64,000 bases of DNA, from contig UCMW01000014.1 in the NCBI GenBank assembly GCA_900473745.1, positions 62,001-126,000 on the forward strand, read 5' to 3'. Position numbers and translations under genes: made by a program. Position 1 is the first letter of the stretch, and each line of letters starts with the position of its first letter. Below the pieces are notes generated by a model. That model saw only the letters and a program-made list of their open reading frames with translations, did no database searches and had not been told where the DNA came from. Positions 34,307 to 42,538 of the stretch are shown in pieces. The stretch comes from Hyphomicrobiales bacterium. Lineage in GTDB: Bacteria > Pseudomonadota > Alphaproteobacteria > Rhizobiales > Rhizobiaceae.

Positions 34307-35587
34307 TCAGCTCAGCGCTTCCATCTTGCCGCCAAGGGGGATGTTCGGCGCCTGGCCGTTTTCGACGACGACCAGATCGTAGCCGCCGCCGGATTTCAGC
34401 CGCCACTGGCCACCGACGAGCGGGGTCTTGGCGACGTTTTTCTGGGCGAAGGGCGGCAGGTTGGCATTGTTCCAGGCGATCGGGCCGACCAGTGTGTCGA
34501 GCTTGGTTTCGCCTATGGCCTTGGCCACGGCATCCCCGTCCGTCACGTCCTCGGCACGCTTCATCACGTCGACCGCGAGCTCGAACAACGCATGGGCAAA
34601 GCCGATCGGCTGTGTCCATGGGCGGCCGGTCGCTGTTGTGAAGGCAGTTGCCACATCGGCAGCTGTCTCGCCTGTCAGCGAGGACTTGAACGGATGAGAC
34701 GGCGTCCACCAGACTTCGGTCGAGAGGTTGTGGCCGGCATCGCCCAGGGCTTCCACGGTCTGCGGGAAAAGCAGTGCCTTGCCGATCGAGGCGATCTTGG
34801 GTTTGAGGCCCTGCTGCTTGGCCTGGTTCCAGAAGGTGGTGAGGTCAGGCGGGATCATCACGCCGGTGAGGATCTCGGTTTCGGCCTGCTTGAAGGCGTT
34901 GATCTGGGCGGAGAAATCATCCGTCAGGTTCTGATAGCGGCCGGTGTCGGTCAGGCCATAGTCGAGCTTCTCCAGCACCGGCGGGAAGCCGACGACCTTG
35001 TCGCCCCAGGCATTGCCGTCGCCGTCGTTCGGGAAGAGACCGCCTACCTTTTTGTTAGTCTCGATCTGGCCCCACATGCCGGTGAAGACGGCGATAATGT
35101 CCTCAAGTCCCCAAAAGAAGTGGTAGGCATAGTTGAACGGCTTCCAGCTTGCGGGATCGCCCGGATTTCCCTGCTGACCGATGAACCAGGGCTGCCAGGG
35201 GGCAACCGTCGACAGGCACGGGATCTGCTCAGCTTCGCAGGTGGTGGACACCGGATTGGTCGTTTCCGGCGTCGAGGAGACGAGCATCAGGTTGATCTCG
35301 TCGTCGACGATCAGTTCCTTGGCGACTTCCGCCGCACGGTTCGGGTTGGACTGGCTGTCCTTGACGATCACCTCGTAGTTCAGCCCCATCTTCTTCGTCG
35401 TGGCAAGGAAGCTGTCGATGACGAACTTGTCGGCCTCACCGAAGCCCGCGAGCGGGCCTGTCTGCGGGCTGACATAGCCGAGCTTGACTGCCGCAGCTTG
35501 CGCAATCGCAGGGGCCGCAAGGCCCGAGGTGGCCAGCACGGCACCGCTGGCTGCCGTCGTCTGCAGGAATTTGCGTCTCGTAAACAT
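34307..35587 (-). CDS. Tat-exported solute-binding protein of Liv type (second copy)
   Basis: 426 residues from the ATG at 35587, with GGGAGGA five bases upstream. The N-terminus FTRRKFLQTTAASGAVLATSG is a twin-arginine signal ending AAPAIAQA. The mature part is a Peripla_BP_6 protein, a close paralogue of 26811-28085. As it sits directly before livGFHM-type genes, it is the cognate receptor of this importer. Tat export suggests folding in the cytoplasm before export; no cofactor motif is seen. Ligand specificity is inferred from the catabolic neighbours. Confidence 0.92.
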   Translation of the reverse strand: MFTRRKFLQTTAASGAVLATSGLAAPAIAQAAAVKLGYVSPQTGPLAGFGEADKFVIDSFLATTKKMGLNYEVIVKDSQSNPNRAAEVAKELIVDDEINLMLVSSTPETTNPVSTTCEAEQIPCLSTVAPWQPWFIGQQGNPGDPASWKPFNYAYHFFWGLEDIIAVFTGMWGQIETNKKVGGLFPNDGDGNAWGDKVVGFPPVLEKLDYGLTDTGRYQNLTDDFSAQINAFKQAETEILTGVMIPPDLTTFWNQAKQQGLKPKIASIGKALLFPQTVEALGDAGHNLSTEVWWTPSHPFKSSLTGETAADVATAFTTATGRPWTQPIGFAHALFELAVDVMKRAEDVTDGDAVAKAIGETKLDTLVGPIAWNNANLPPFAQKNVAKTPLVGGQWRLKSGGGYDLVVVENGQAPNIPLGGKMEALS

Positions 35588-35648
35588 GTTTCCTCCCATC
35601 ATCGTCTCTCCTCCCAAAGAGCGCGCAGCGCGCGAGATGTCTTGTCAG

Positions 35649-36704
35649 TCAGTCGGGCCTGACGCCCTCCCAGGCCTTTTGCAGAAGTGTGCGGATCGAC
35701 GTGCGGTCGATCGGACGCGGATTCCAGTAGGGGTTTTCCGCGGCGATATCGGCAGCGTGATCGAGATCGGCTTCAGCAAGCCCGAAATCCTTCAGCGACA
35801 GAGGCGCGCCGATCGACTTGGCAAAATCCCAGAGGCCGCCGCCGATCGAGCCGCCGAAGAGTTCGGCAGCTGCCGCGAGTTCCGCTTGCGCCGCCTCGGC
35901 GTTGAAGGCCGCCGTGTGCGGCAACATGACCGCGTGAGTTTCGGCATGCGGCGTATCGAAGGAGCCGCCCAGCGTGTGGCATATCTTGTGGTGCAGCGCC
36001 ATGCCGACGGTGCCGAGCACCGTGCCGCAAAGCCAGGCGCCATAAAGCGCTTCTGCCCGCGCATCTGGGTCATGAGGGCTCTTCACTAGAACAGGCAAGC
36101 TGTCCCGGAAGGCGCGCAGGCCATCAAGGGCCATCAGCGTCGAGACGGGGTTGCGATCCTGGGCATAGAGACCCTCGATCGCATGTGCCATGGCATTCAG
36201 GCCACTCGTGACGCTCATGCCGACGGGTAGGCCAAGGGTAAGATCCGGATCATAGATGACGACTTCCGGCAGAATACTGGCGTTCCGGACCGTCGTCTTT
36301 CGACCGCCTTCGGTCTGGCCGAGGATCGGGGTGACTTCAGAGCCTGCATAGGTCGTGGGGATGACCACCTGCGGCAGATCAGTGCGATAGGCGATGGCCT
36401 TGCCAAGTCCGGTCGTCGAGCCTCCGCCGAGCGAGACGACGCAGTCGGCGTCCGTGTCCCTGACGACCTTCAGTGCCGTCTCCGTCACATCGACGGGCGT
36501 GTGCATGACGGCGCCCGAAAACACGCCGATCGACAGGGCTCCCAAGCGGTCCGACAGGGCTTCGGCATCCGCCTTCTGATGCGGCGTGGACAGGACCAGC
36601 GCGCGGCGGCAGCCGAGGGTTTCGACGGCGCTGCTGACGTCTGCGCTGCGGCCGGAGCCGAAGAGGATACGCGCCGGGCTGCCGGCATAGGTGAAGCTCT
36701 TCAT
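35649..36704 (-). CDS. Maleylacetate reductase
   Basis: 351 residues, iron-containing-alcohol-dehydrogenase superfamily. The nucleotide motif VSLGGGSTTGLGKAIAY, the block VIPTTYAGSEVTPILGQTEGG and the late GGSFDTPHAETHAVMLPH match maleylacetate reductases. It reduces maleylacetate to 3-oxoadipate with NAD(P)H, the step after hydroxyquinol cleavage. Its start overlaps the stop of the upstream intradiol dioxygenase by 4 bp (ATGA), so the two are probably made in step. Confidence 0.93.
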   Translation of the reverse strand: MKSFTYAGSPARILFGSGRSADVSSAVETLGCRRALVLSTPHQKADAEALSDRLGALSIGVFSGAVMHTPVDVTETALKVVRDTDADCVVSLGGGSTTGLGKAIAYRTDLPQVVIPTTYAGSEVTPILGQTEGGRKTTVRNASILPEVVIYDPDLTLGLPVGMSVTSGLNAMAHAIEGLYAQDRNPVSTLMALDGLRAFRDSLPVLVKSPHDPDARAEALYGAWLCGTVLGTVGMALHHKICHTLGGSFDTPHAETHAVMLPHTAAFNAEAAQAELAAAAELFGGSIGGGLWDFAKSIGAPLSLKDFGLAEADLDHAADIAAENPYWNPRPIDRTSIRTLLQKAWEGVRPD

Positions 36705-37573
36705 TTTCCTCTCCCCGGACGGGCCCGTACCATGACGAACCGGACGCTGACGCGGAAGGCCGGCTTGCCGTCGATCACGGTCTGCTCGAAGGGATGCACG
36801 AGTTCCGGTCGAACGCCGAACAGGGCATCTTCGCCGAGCCTTGGGTCATCTGCGTCGTAGATGTGGGTGGTAATGGTCTCGAAACCCGGCGCGCGCACGA
36901 CGAAATGCAGATGTGCGGGGCGGTGCAGCGGATAGCCCGCCTGGGCGAACAGCCGCCCGACTGGTCCGTCACCGGGTACGCCGTAGCCTGCCGGCCGGAC
37001 CGTGCAATAATGGAACTTGCCATCCTGATCGGGACGGAACAGACCCCGGAGGTTGAATTCCGGCTGAAGATCCGGCTGCTGATTTTCGTAATAGCCTTCA
37101 GCATTCGCCTGCCAGGTGATGATCTCGGCCGTCGGGACCGGCATGCCGTCAAGATCTTCGACGCGGCCCTCGACCAGCAGCGGTTCGCCTTCGCCGTCGA
37201 GCGAGATGGAACTGCCCAGCGCGCGCTCCGGGGTGTCGGTCCGGAAGAAGGGCCCGCGGATGGTGTTGGGGGTGGCGCCGGACGGGCGGCGAGAATTGAT
37301 GTCTTCGACAAGCGCAGAGGCGCCGACGAGATCGGAGAACAGTACCCATTCCTGGCGGCGTTCGTCCGAAGCGTGGCCGACGTCGGTCAGGAAGTCGAGG
37401 ACCTTGCGCCACTGCTCCTGGGTCGGACGAAATTCTTTGATGAGATCGTGGACGTGGCAAACCACGGCAGAGAGCAGGCGCGCGGTTGCATCATCGGGCG
37501 CGCCAAAGCGGCTCGTGAAAGCCTCGGCCGACGTCGCTTCATTGAAGGTGATGAGTTCGGCGGCCCGCGACAT
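36701..37573 (-). CDS. Intradiol dioxygenase, hydroxyquinol 1,2-dioxygenase-like (proximal copy)
   Basis: 290 residues. N-terminal linker domain with FRPTQEQWRKVLDFLTDVGH and a catalytic domain with all four iron ligands: Tyr in EGYYENQ, Tyr in AGYGVPGDGP, and both His in RPAHLHF. It differs at many residues from the copy at 28183-29064, so the two are old paralogues that may prefer different ring substituents. First gene of the long leftward operon, divergent from the right LysR gene across a 98-bp region. Confidence 0.92.
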   Translation of the reverse strand: MSRAAELITFNEATSAEAFTSRFGAPDDATARLLSAVVCHVHDLIKEFRPTQEQWRKVLDFLTDVGHASDERRQEWVLFSDLVGASALVEDINSRRPSGATPNTIRGPFFRTDTPERALGSSISLDGEGEPLLVEGRVEDLDGMPVPTAEIITWQANAEGYYENQQPDLQPEFNLRGLFRPDQDGKFHYCTVRPAGYGVPGDGPVGRLFAQAGYPLHRPAHLHFVVRAPGFETITTHIYDADDPRLGEDALFGVRPELVHPFEQTVIDGKPAFRVSVRFVMVRARPGRGK

Positions 37574-37658
37574 GCATCTCCTCCCAAATCCGCATTGCTG
37601 GTCGAGAGGAAGCTAGCAGGGAGCGCATGTAAGATTGATGATTTGTTTGGGACCCAAT

Positions 37659-37673
37659 ATAACAATCCGTTAT
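37659..37673. promoter_or_regulatory. LysR-box palindrome overlapping the lysR start codon (right copy)
   Basis: ATAAC-AATCC-GTTAT, perfect 5-bp arms. Its last two bases are the A and T of the lysR ATG at 37672, the same register as in the left copy at 24960-24974. Arm differences between copies (G/C versus A/T) keep the symmetry. Confidence 0.7.
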
Positions 37674-38622
37674 GAAGTTCGACGAGCGACATCTCATTCA
37701 GCTGGCTGCCGTGGTCAAAACGGGCGGCGTGACCGAAGGGGCAGCCCTGTTGGGGCTCGCACAGCCCGCAGTTTCGCGCACGCTCTCGATGCTGGAAAAA
37801 CGCGTGGGTGAGCCGCTGTTCATCAAGGGTAGGCGTCCCTTGCAGCCTACACCTCTGGGGATTGCGCTCGCAGAACATGGACTTGCCATGCTCGCGGCCT
37901 CCCGGAAAGCCTCCGACCTGATGGAGAGCTTTCGGGTTGGCAGGAGCGGTGTGGTGCGGATCGGGGGCAGTCCGTTCTTCATGGATTCGCTGATCTCGAC
38001 GATGTGCGCCGAGTTCCAGGCATCCCATCCTGATGTGCGGATCGACCAATCCTATGGCTACTTCCCGGATCTGCGGGCGGCCCTCAAGGCCGACCAGATC
38101 GACCTCGCCATCTGCCCGATCGATATTCTGGATGAAGGATCTGGCCTCGCATTTCAGCAGATCCTTCCCGGACGCAACGTGATTGCCTGCCGGGTCACGC
38201 ATCCGCTGCTCCTGAAGCGGCGGCTTCAGCCCTCGCAACTCCTCGATTTTCCCTGGGTGGCACCGCCACCGGGCAGCCCGCTGCTTGCCGACCTCAGGGC
38301 CTTGCTGCTCTCGTTCGGCGCAACGGAGATCCGGATTCGGTATTCCGGCGGCTCGCTTGCCAGTGTGGTCAACTATCTCAGGGGAGCGAATGCGCTTACG
38401 GTCATGCCGCACAGCGTCGTCTTTTCCCAACGCAAGGAGAAGACGATCACGGCTCTGCCGATCAATATCCCCCATCCGGAACGAGCGCTCGCGATCCTCC
38501 GCCGTGTGGATGCCCCGCGTTCGCCGGCTGTCGAACAGTTTTCGACATTTGTCCGCTCCAGTTTCGACAGCCTGAAGCACCTGATCAAACGGCATGAGGA
38601 GGCCGTAGTCTGGGGCAATTGA
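37672..38622 (+). CDS. LysR-family regulator, right flank of the aromatic island
   Basis: 316 residues. The N-terminal helix-turn-helix RHLIQLAAVVKTGGVTEGAALLGLAQPAVSRTLSMLEKRVG nearly repeats that of the left LysR. The effector domain shares IGGSPFFMDSLIS-like, ILPGRNV, FPWVAPPPGSPLL and PHSVVFS blocks. It should control the divergent dioxygenase-maleylacetate-reductase-transport operon and itself, through the palindrome on its start codon. A hairpin follows the stop codon. Confidence 0.93.
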   Translation: MKFDERHLIQLAAVVKTGGVTEGAALLGLAQPAVSRTLSMLEKRVGEPLFIKGRRPLQPTPLGIALAEHGLAMLAASRKASDLMESFRVGRSGVVRIGGSPFFMDSLISTMCAEFQASHPDVRIDQSYGYFPDLRAALKADQIDLAICPIDILDEGSGLAFQQILPGRNVIACRVTHPLLLKRRLQPSQLLDFPWVAPPPGSPLLADLRALLLSFGATEIRIRYSGGSLASVVNYLRGANALTVMPHSVVFSQRKEKTITALPINIPHPERALAILRRVDAPRSPAVEQFSTFVRSSFDSLKHLIKRHEEAVVWGN

Positions 38623-38625
38623 GGC

Positions 38626-38649
38626 GTCGCCGACCCGAGTGTCGGCGAC
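38626..38649. terminator. Hairpin between convergent lysR and gamma-glutamyltransferase genes
   Basis: GTCGCCGAC (38626-38634), loop CCGAGT, GTCGGCGAC (38641-38649), a perfect 9-bp stem just after the lysR stop. There is no T-run, so its strength as an intrinsic terminator is uncertain. Confidence 0.6.
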
Positions 38650-38678
38650 ATGTCTTCAATGCCCGCAACGCTCGGAGC

Positions 38679-40274
38679 CTAGAAGCCCAGTGCAATGCCA
38701 TCCTTGCGGGATTCAGAGGCGCCGGTGAGGGTGCCGTTTTCCCAGTCGATGCGGATGACCTGCGCGCCGCCGATCGGATCGTCTGCCGGCACGATCTCGA
38801 AGCCACGGCGGGTGAGTTCGGCCACCGTCTCCGCCGGCATGCTGTGTTCGGCTTCGACACGCGGGACCTTGCCGCCCACAGGGATGAGACGTGGCAGGTC
38901 GATCGCGTCCTGCATGTCCATGTCGTAGTCGACGACCTTCGAGATCAGATGGGCGTGTCCCATGGCCTGGTAATAGCCGCCCATGACGCCGAAGGACATT
39001 TCCGTGCGGCCGTCGCGCGTGACCATGCCGGGGATGATGGTATGGAGCGGACGTTTTTCCGGCGCGATCATGTTCGGATGTCCGCGCTCGAGCGAGAAGC
39101 TCTGACCGCGATTGTGCAGAATGACACCCGATTCCGGGGCAACGAGACCGGTGCCGAAGCTGTCGAAAATCGAATTGATGAAGCTGACGGCATTGCGGTC
39201 TTCATCGACAATCGAGATGTAGACGGTGTCGCGATGGAGCGGCATCTCGAAATCCGGAAGCTCGGTGAGGGCACGCGTCAGGTCGATCCGGGACGCCAGG
39301 TCGCGGGCGAAGTCTTCCGACAGCAGTTCTTCGATCGGTACATGAGCCTTGTTCGGGTCGGCAATCCAGGCGTCTCGTGCCGCATAGGCGAGGCGTGTCG
39401 CTTCGATTTCCAGATGCAGCCTGTCGGGTGACTGGGGTTCCAGCGTGTTGTCGAAGCAGGAGAGGATGTTGAGGATGAGAAGGGCGATGATGCCCTGGCC
39501 ATTCGGGGGGCATTCGTGGACCGTATATCCACGGAAACTGGTCGTCACCGGCGTGACGTATTCGCCTCTGGCTTCCGCAAAATCTTCCAATGTGTGCAGG
39601 CCGCCATGCGCTTTCAGATGCGCCACCATGTCCTGAGCCACGGCGCCTTTGTAAAAGCCGTCGCGTCCCTCGGCTGCGATCCCGCGCAAGGTTGCCGCCA
39701 ATTTGGGCTGGCGATGCATTTCGCCGATCCGCGGTGCGCGTCCGTCGGGCAGGAAAATGTCTGCGGCAGCCTTGTCGGCCGCTAGGAGCGCCGCCTCCTT
39801 TTGCCAGTCGCGATGGACACGGGGCGTGATGGCGTAACCCTGCTCGGCGTAGCGAATGGCAGGTGCGAGCACGTCGGCGAACGGAAGGCGGCCGTGATCG
39901 GCATGCAGACGCGTCCATGCGTCGATGGCGCCGGGAATGGTGACGGCGGAGGGCGACTGACGCGGGACTTCGGTCAGTCCGCGCTGTTCGAACCAGTCGA
40001 TCGTCAATGCCTTCGGCGTGCGGCCGGAACCATTGTAGGCGATGACCTCAGCCTTGCCGGCCGGTGCATAGAGGGCGAAACAGTCACCGCCGATGCCCGT
40101 GGATCCGGGCTCGACCACGCATTGCACCGCACAGGCGGCAATTGCCGCGTCCATCGCGTTGCCACCCGCCTGCAGGATGTTGATCGCCGTCAGCGTGGCG
40201 TAAGGGTGCGAGGTCGCGGCCATGGCTCTGGCCGAAACGGCCACTGATCGTGTCGGCTTCTCGAAATTGCGCAT
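38679..40274 (-). CDS. Gamma-glutamyltransferase family protein (Ntn hydrolase)
   Basis: 531 residues from the ATG at 40274; ATG 40301 is in frame. The fold signature ATSHPYATLTAINILQAGGNAMDAAIAA and VVEPGSTGIGGDCFALY start the large subunit. The self-cleavage threonine is in LHRDTVYISIVDEDRNAVSFINSIF, opening the small subunit. There is no Sec signal, so this is one of the cytoplasmic GGT-like proteins found in catabolic loci, whose substrates are often unknown and need not be glutathione. It is monocistronic here, between the aromatic island and the acid-sugar cluster. Confidence 0.88.
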   Translation of the reverse strand: MRNFEKPTRSVAVSARAMAATSHPYATLTAINILQAGGNAMDAAIAACAVQCVVEPGSTGIGGDCFALYAPAGKAEVIAYNGSGRTPKALTIDWFEQRGLTEVPRQSPSAVTIPGAIDAWTRLHADHGRLPFADVLAPAIRYAEQGYAITPRVHRDWQKEAALLAADKAAADIFLPDGRAPRIGEMHRQPKLAATLRGIAAEGRDGFYKGAVAQDMVAHLKAHGGLHTLEDFAEARGEYVTPVTTSFRGYTVHECPPNGQGIIALLILNILSCFDNTLEPQSPDRLHLEIEATRLAYAARDAWIADPNKAHVPIEELLSEDFARDLASRIDLTRALTELPDFEMPLHRDTVYISIVDEDRNAVSFINSIFDSFGTGLVAPESGVILHNRGQSFSLERGHPNMIAPEKRPLHTIIPGMVTRDGRTEMSFGVMGGYYQAMGHAHLISKVVDYDMDMQDAIDLPRLIPVGGKVPRVEAEHSMPAETVAELTRRGFEIVPADDPIGGAQVIRIDWENGTLTGASESRKDGIALGF

Positions 40275-40487
40275 TCCAGTTCGGTCTCCCCGTGTTTTCA
40301 TCCAATCAGGCCTTCAGCATTCACCCTAGTGATGGGGCGATTGGCAGAGTCGGTAGCAGATAGATTGTGCCGATGGCGATCAAGGCTTCATCGCGAGAAT
40401 GCTGCAGAGATCGCGCCCTGATGCCTGAAAACGTCTATCCAGGTCTGATCGGTAAATCGGATTGGCAAGGTCATAGCGGAGCTTGGG

Positions 40488-40580
40488 TCAGACGGCTGTG
40501 CCATCGATCGACTGGTCGACCGCGATGACTGGCGCAGTCGCCAGGGCAAGGATGGCTACCCTGGCAATGCTCCATTTCAC
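40488..40580 (-). CDS. Short open frame encoding a signal-peptide-like 30-residue product
   Basis: A GTG at 40580, ten bases after GAGGTG, opens 31 codons on the minus strand. The product MKWSIARVAILALATAPV and a short polar tail (IAVDQS onwards) has a basic N-terminus and a hydrophobic core, like a signal peptide with almost no mature part. It may be a real small exported or membrane peptide, the relic of a truncated periplasmic protein, or chance. Confidence 0.3.
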   Translation of the reverse strand: MKWSIARVAILALATAPVIAVDQSIDGTAV

Positions 40581-40656
40581 AGATAGAAATCACCTCGCAA
40601 GGTTGCCCGTCGATTTGTCATTTTATTCGAGGCATGCTACTGGAAAAGCGTCAGGA

Positions 40657-40668
40657 TTGTTCAGACAA
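40657..40668. promoter_or_regulatory. Inverted repeat TTGT-TCAG-ACAA before the kinase gene
   Basis: Four-bp perfect arms, 30 bp upstream of the kinase TTG start. The form is compatible with FadR/FCD-type GntR operators, and a GntR/FCD regulator is the next gene. The assignment is inference. Confidence 0.35.
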
Positions 40669-40698
40669 AAGATAACAACATTGAAGTGGGAGAAGCGT

Positions 40699-41727
40699 TT
40701 GCTGGCCATCATCGCCGATGATTTGACCGGGGCTCTGGATACGGGAGCTCCCTTCGCGGCACGAGGCCTGCATGTTGAAGTTGCGTTGGATCTGGAAGCC
40801 GTTTCCCACGCCGTTGCGCTGGCGCCGGAAGTCCTGTCGGTCAACCTCGCGTCGAGGGAGGGCAGCGCTGAGCAGGCGCAGGACCGAATGAGACAGGTAT
40901 ATGCGCAATTGCCCCCGGGCACTCGCCTGTTCAAGAAGGTGGATTCTCGGCTCAAAGGACACGTCGCCGCCGAATTGGACGCCGTGCCCTATACGCGGGC
41001 GCTTGTGGCTCCGGCCATCCCTGCCTTTGGTCGCATCGTTCGTGACGGAAATGTCGAGGGATTCGGTGTCGAGAAGCCGATATCGGTTGTCGAAGCGCTT
41101 AGGCATCACGCTGGCCGGTGCCTTATCGTGGATGCCGCTTCGGACCGCGAGCTGCTTGACGCGTTGACGCTGGCCGAAGCCGAGCACATGGATTTGCTGA
41201 TCGGTGCGCGGGGGCTGGCCGAGGCGCTTGCCATCCGGATGTCCGGCCGCACTGAGGCATGCCTCGTCCAACCTCCGGTGGGGCCTGGTCTTTTCGCCAT
41301 CGGTTCGCACGACCGGATCACGCTGCAGCAAATCGACAGATTGCTTCTTCTGGACGGCGTCGATTATCGAGCGGCTCCGAATGGTGTTTTGGCGGAGCCG
41401 TTCACGCCAGTTGGGCCACTCGTTCTGATCCAGGCGACACCCGGCGAGGTTTCTTTGTCTGGCGAGCAGGTGGGGCGCAATCTGGCCACTTCCATTCATC
41501 CGAAACTGACGGCCGGCGCGCGAACTCTGCTTCTCAGCGGCGGCGCGACGGCGGAGACAATTCTTGCGGAGATGGGTATCCACAGTTTCCGTCTTCAGGG
41601 CGAGTGCCTGCCCGGACTTGGGCTCGCCTATGCCGGCGGGCAATGTATCATCGCCAAATCCGGAGGATTCGGAGGGCCTGAAACCCTTGCGACGCTCGCG
41701 GAAAAACTGCACGAGGGCAGGGGCTGA
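40699..41727 (+). CDS. DUF1537 four-carbon acid sugar kinase (OtnK/DtnK-like)
   Basis: 342 residues. The start is a TTG at 40699, six bases after GGGAG, because the conserved N-terminus LAIIADDLTGALDTGAPFA begins right there. N-terminal domain: FKKVDSRLKGHVAAELD and PAIPAFGRIVRDG. C-terminal nucleotide-binding domain: TLLLSGGATAETIL and KSGGFGGPETL. Members phosphorylate D-threonate, D-erythronate or related acids at C4. PdxA2, its known partner, is encoded 2 kb away on the other strand. It is shorter than many members (often about 400 residues or more), mainly in the middle segment. GntR follows after 2 bp. Confidence 0.85.
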   Translation: MLAIIADDLTGALDTGAPFAARGLHVEVALDLEAVSHAVALAPEVLSVNLASREGSAEQAQDRMRQVYAQLPPGTRLFKKVDSRLKGHVAAELDAVPYTRALVAPAIPAFGRIVRDGNVEGFGVEKPISVVEALRHHAGRCLIVDAASDRELLDALTLAEAEHMDLLIGARGLAEALAIRMSGRTEACLVQPPVGPGLFAIGSHDRITLQQIDRLLLLDGVDYRAAPNGVLAEPFTPVGPLVLIQATPGEVSLSGEQVGRNLATSIHPKLTAGARTLLLSGGATAETILAEMGIHSFRLQGECLPGLGLAYAGGQCIIAKSGGFGGPETLATLAEKLHEGRG

Positions 41728-41729
41728 CA

Positions 41730-42455
41730 ATGGGACTGCAGAGCGGAACAGCGCGCAAGAGCTTGGCGGATCTGGTTTTCGAGCGGATGCATCGGGCGAT
41801 CAAATCGGGCTCTTACCAGCCGGATGAGCGACTGCCGACCGAACATGATCTGGCGATCGAGTTTGAGGTGTCTCGTCCGATCGTTCGCGAGGCGCTGCGG
41901 CGTCTGCGCGAACAAGGCTTCATTTATTCGCGGCGTGGTGCCGGCAGTTTCGTGCGGGCTGTTGGCATGAAGCAGCCGCTCGGCTTCGGTCAGCTGGAAA
42001 ATGTCGCGGATCTTCTCAATTGCTACGAGTTTCGCCTGACGCTTGAGCCGGCTGCGGCCGAAGCGGCCGCCATGCGCCATACGCCGGCTGCGCTTGCTTC
42101 GATCCGTGAGGCTCTCGAACTCATGCGCGATGCCACCAATCGCCAGGCGCACCGCGAGGATGCGGATTTCCAGTTCCATCTTGCGATCGCGCGTGCCGCC
42201 AACAACACCTATTTTTCGACAGCGATGGAGGCGCTGAAGGATCACATTGCCGTCGGCATGCGCTTCCATGGCGTCTCGGTCAAACGGGACACAGCCGGGC
42301 TGTCGCGCGTGTTTGCCGAGCATGAGGCAATTGCAACAGCGATCGCGGCGGGGGAAGGTGTTCGGGCGAAAGAGCTGATGCATGCCCATCTGACCGGCTC
42401 CCGTGCCCGCCTCTTCCAGACGAGCGCGTCTCTGGCGGCATTGTCGGAGGGTTGA
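41730..42455 (+). CDS. GntR-family regulator with FCD domain
   Basis: 241 residues. N-terminal winged helix (LADLVFERMHRAIKSGSYQPDERLPTEHDLAIEFEVSRPIVREALRRL) followed by an all-helical FCD ligand-binding domain with the metal/ligand residues of this class (EDADFQFHLAIARAANN, and AEHEAIATAIAAGE with MHAHL). FadR-subfamily repressors respond to organic acids. Co-transcribed with the kinase gene and the natural controller of the whole acid-sugar cluster. Confidence 0.92.
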   Translation: MGLQSGTARKSLADLVFERMHRAIKSGSYQPDERLPTEHDLAIEFEVSRPIVREALRRLREQGFIYSRRGAGSFVRAVGMKQPLGFGQLENVADLLNCYEFRLTLEPAAAEAAAMRHTPAALASIREALELMRDATNRQAHREDADFQFHLAIARAANNTYFSTAMEALKDHIAVGMRFHGVSVKRDTAGLSRVFAEHEAIATAIAAGEGVRAKELMHAHLTGSRARLFQTSASLAALSEG

Positions 42456-42488
42456 ATTGGGGCGACGACGGCGCAAATCTAAGAATGG

Positions 42489-42514
42489 AAAAGGGGCCTG
42501 CGGGCCCCTTTTGT
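42489..42514. terminator. Bidirectional terminator between gntR and the iron-type dehydrogenase gene
   Basis: AAAAGGGGCC (42489-42498), loop TGCG, GGCCCCTTTT (42503-42512): a perfect 10-bp stem with A and T ends, between convergent genes. Confidence 0.92.
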
Positions 42515-42538
42515 GATTTCAGCCGGAATGGAACGCCT

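Larger units (their letters stand above)
40275..40698. other. Intergenic region before the acid-sugar kinase gene
   Basis: About 420 bases. It holds the short leader-like frame at 40488-40580 on the minus strand and a TTGT-N4-ACAA inverted repeat at 40657-40668. Divergent promoters are expected. No other coding signal is seen. Confidence 0.5.
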
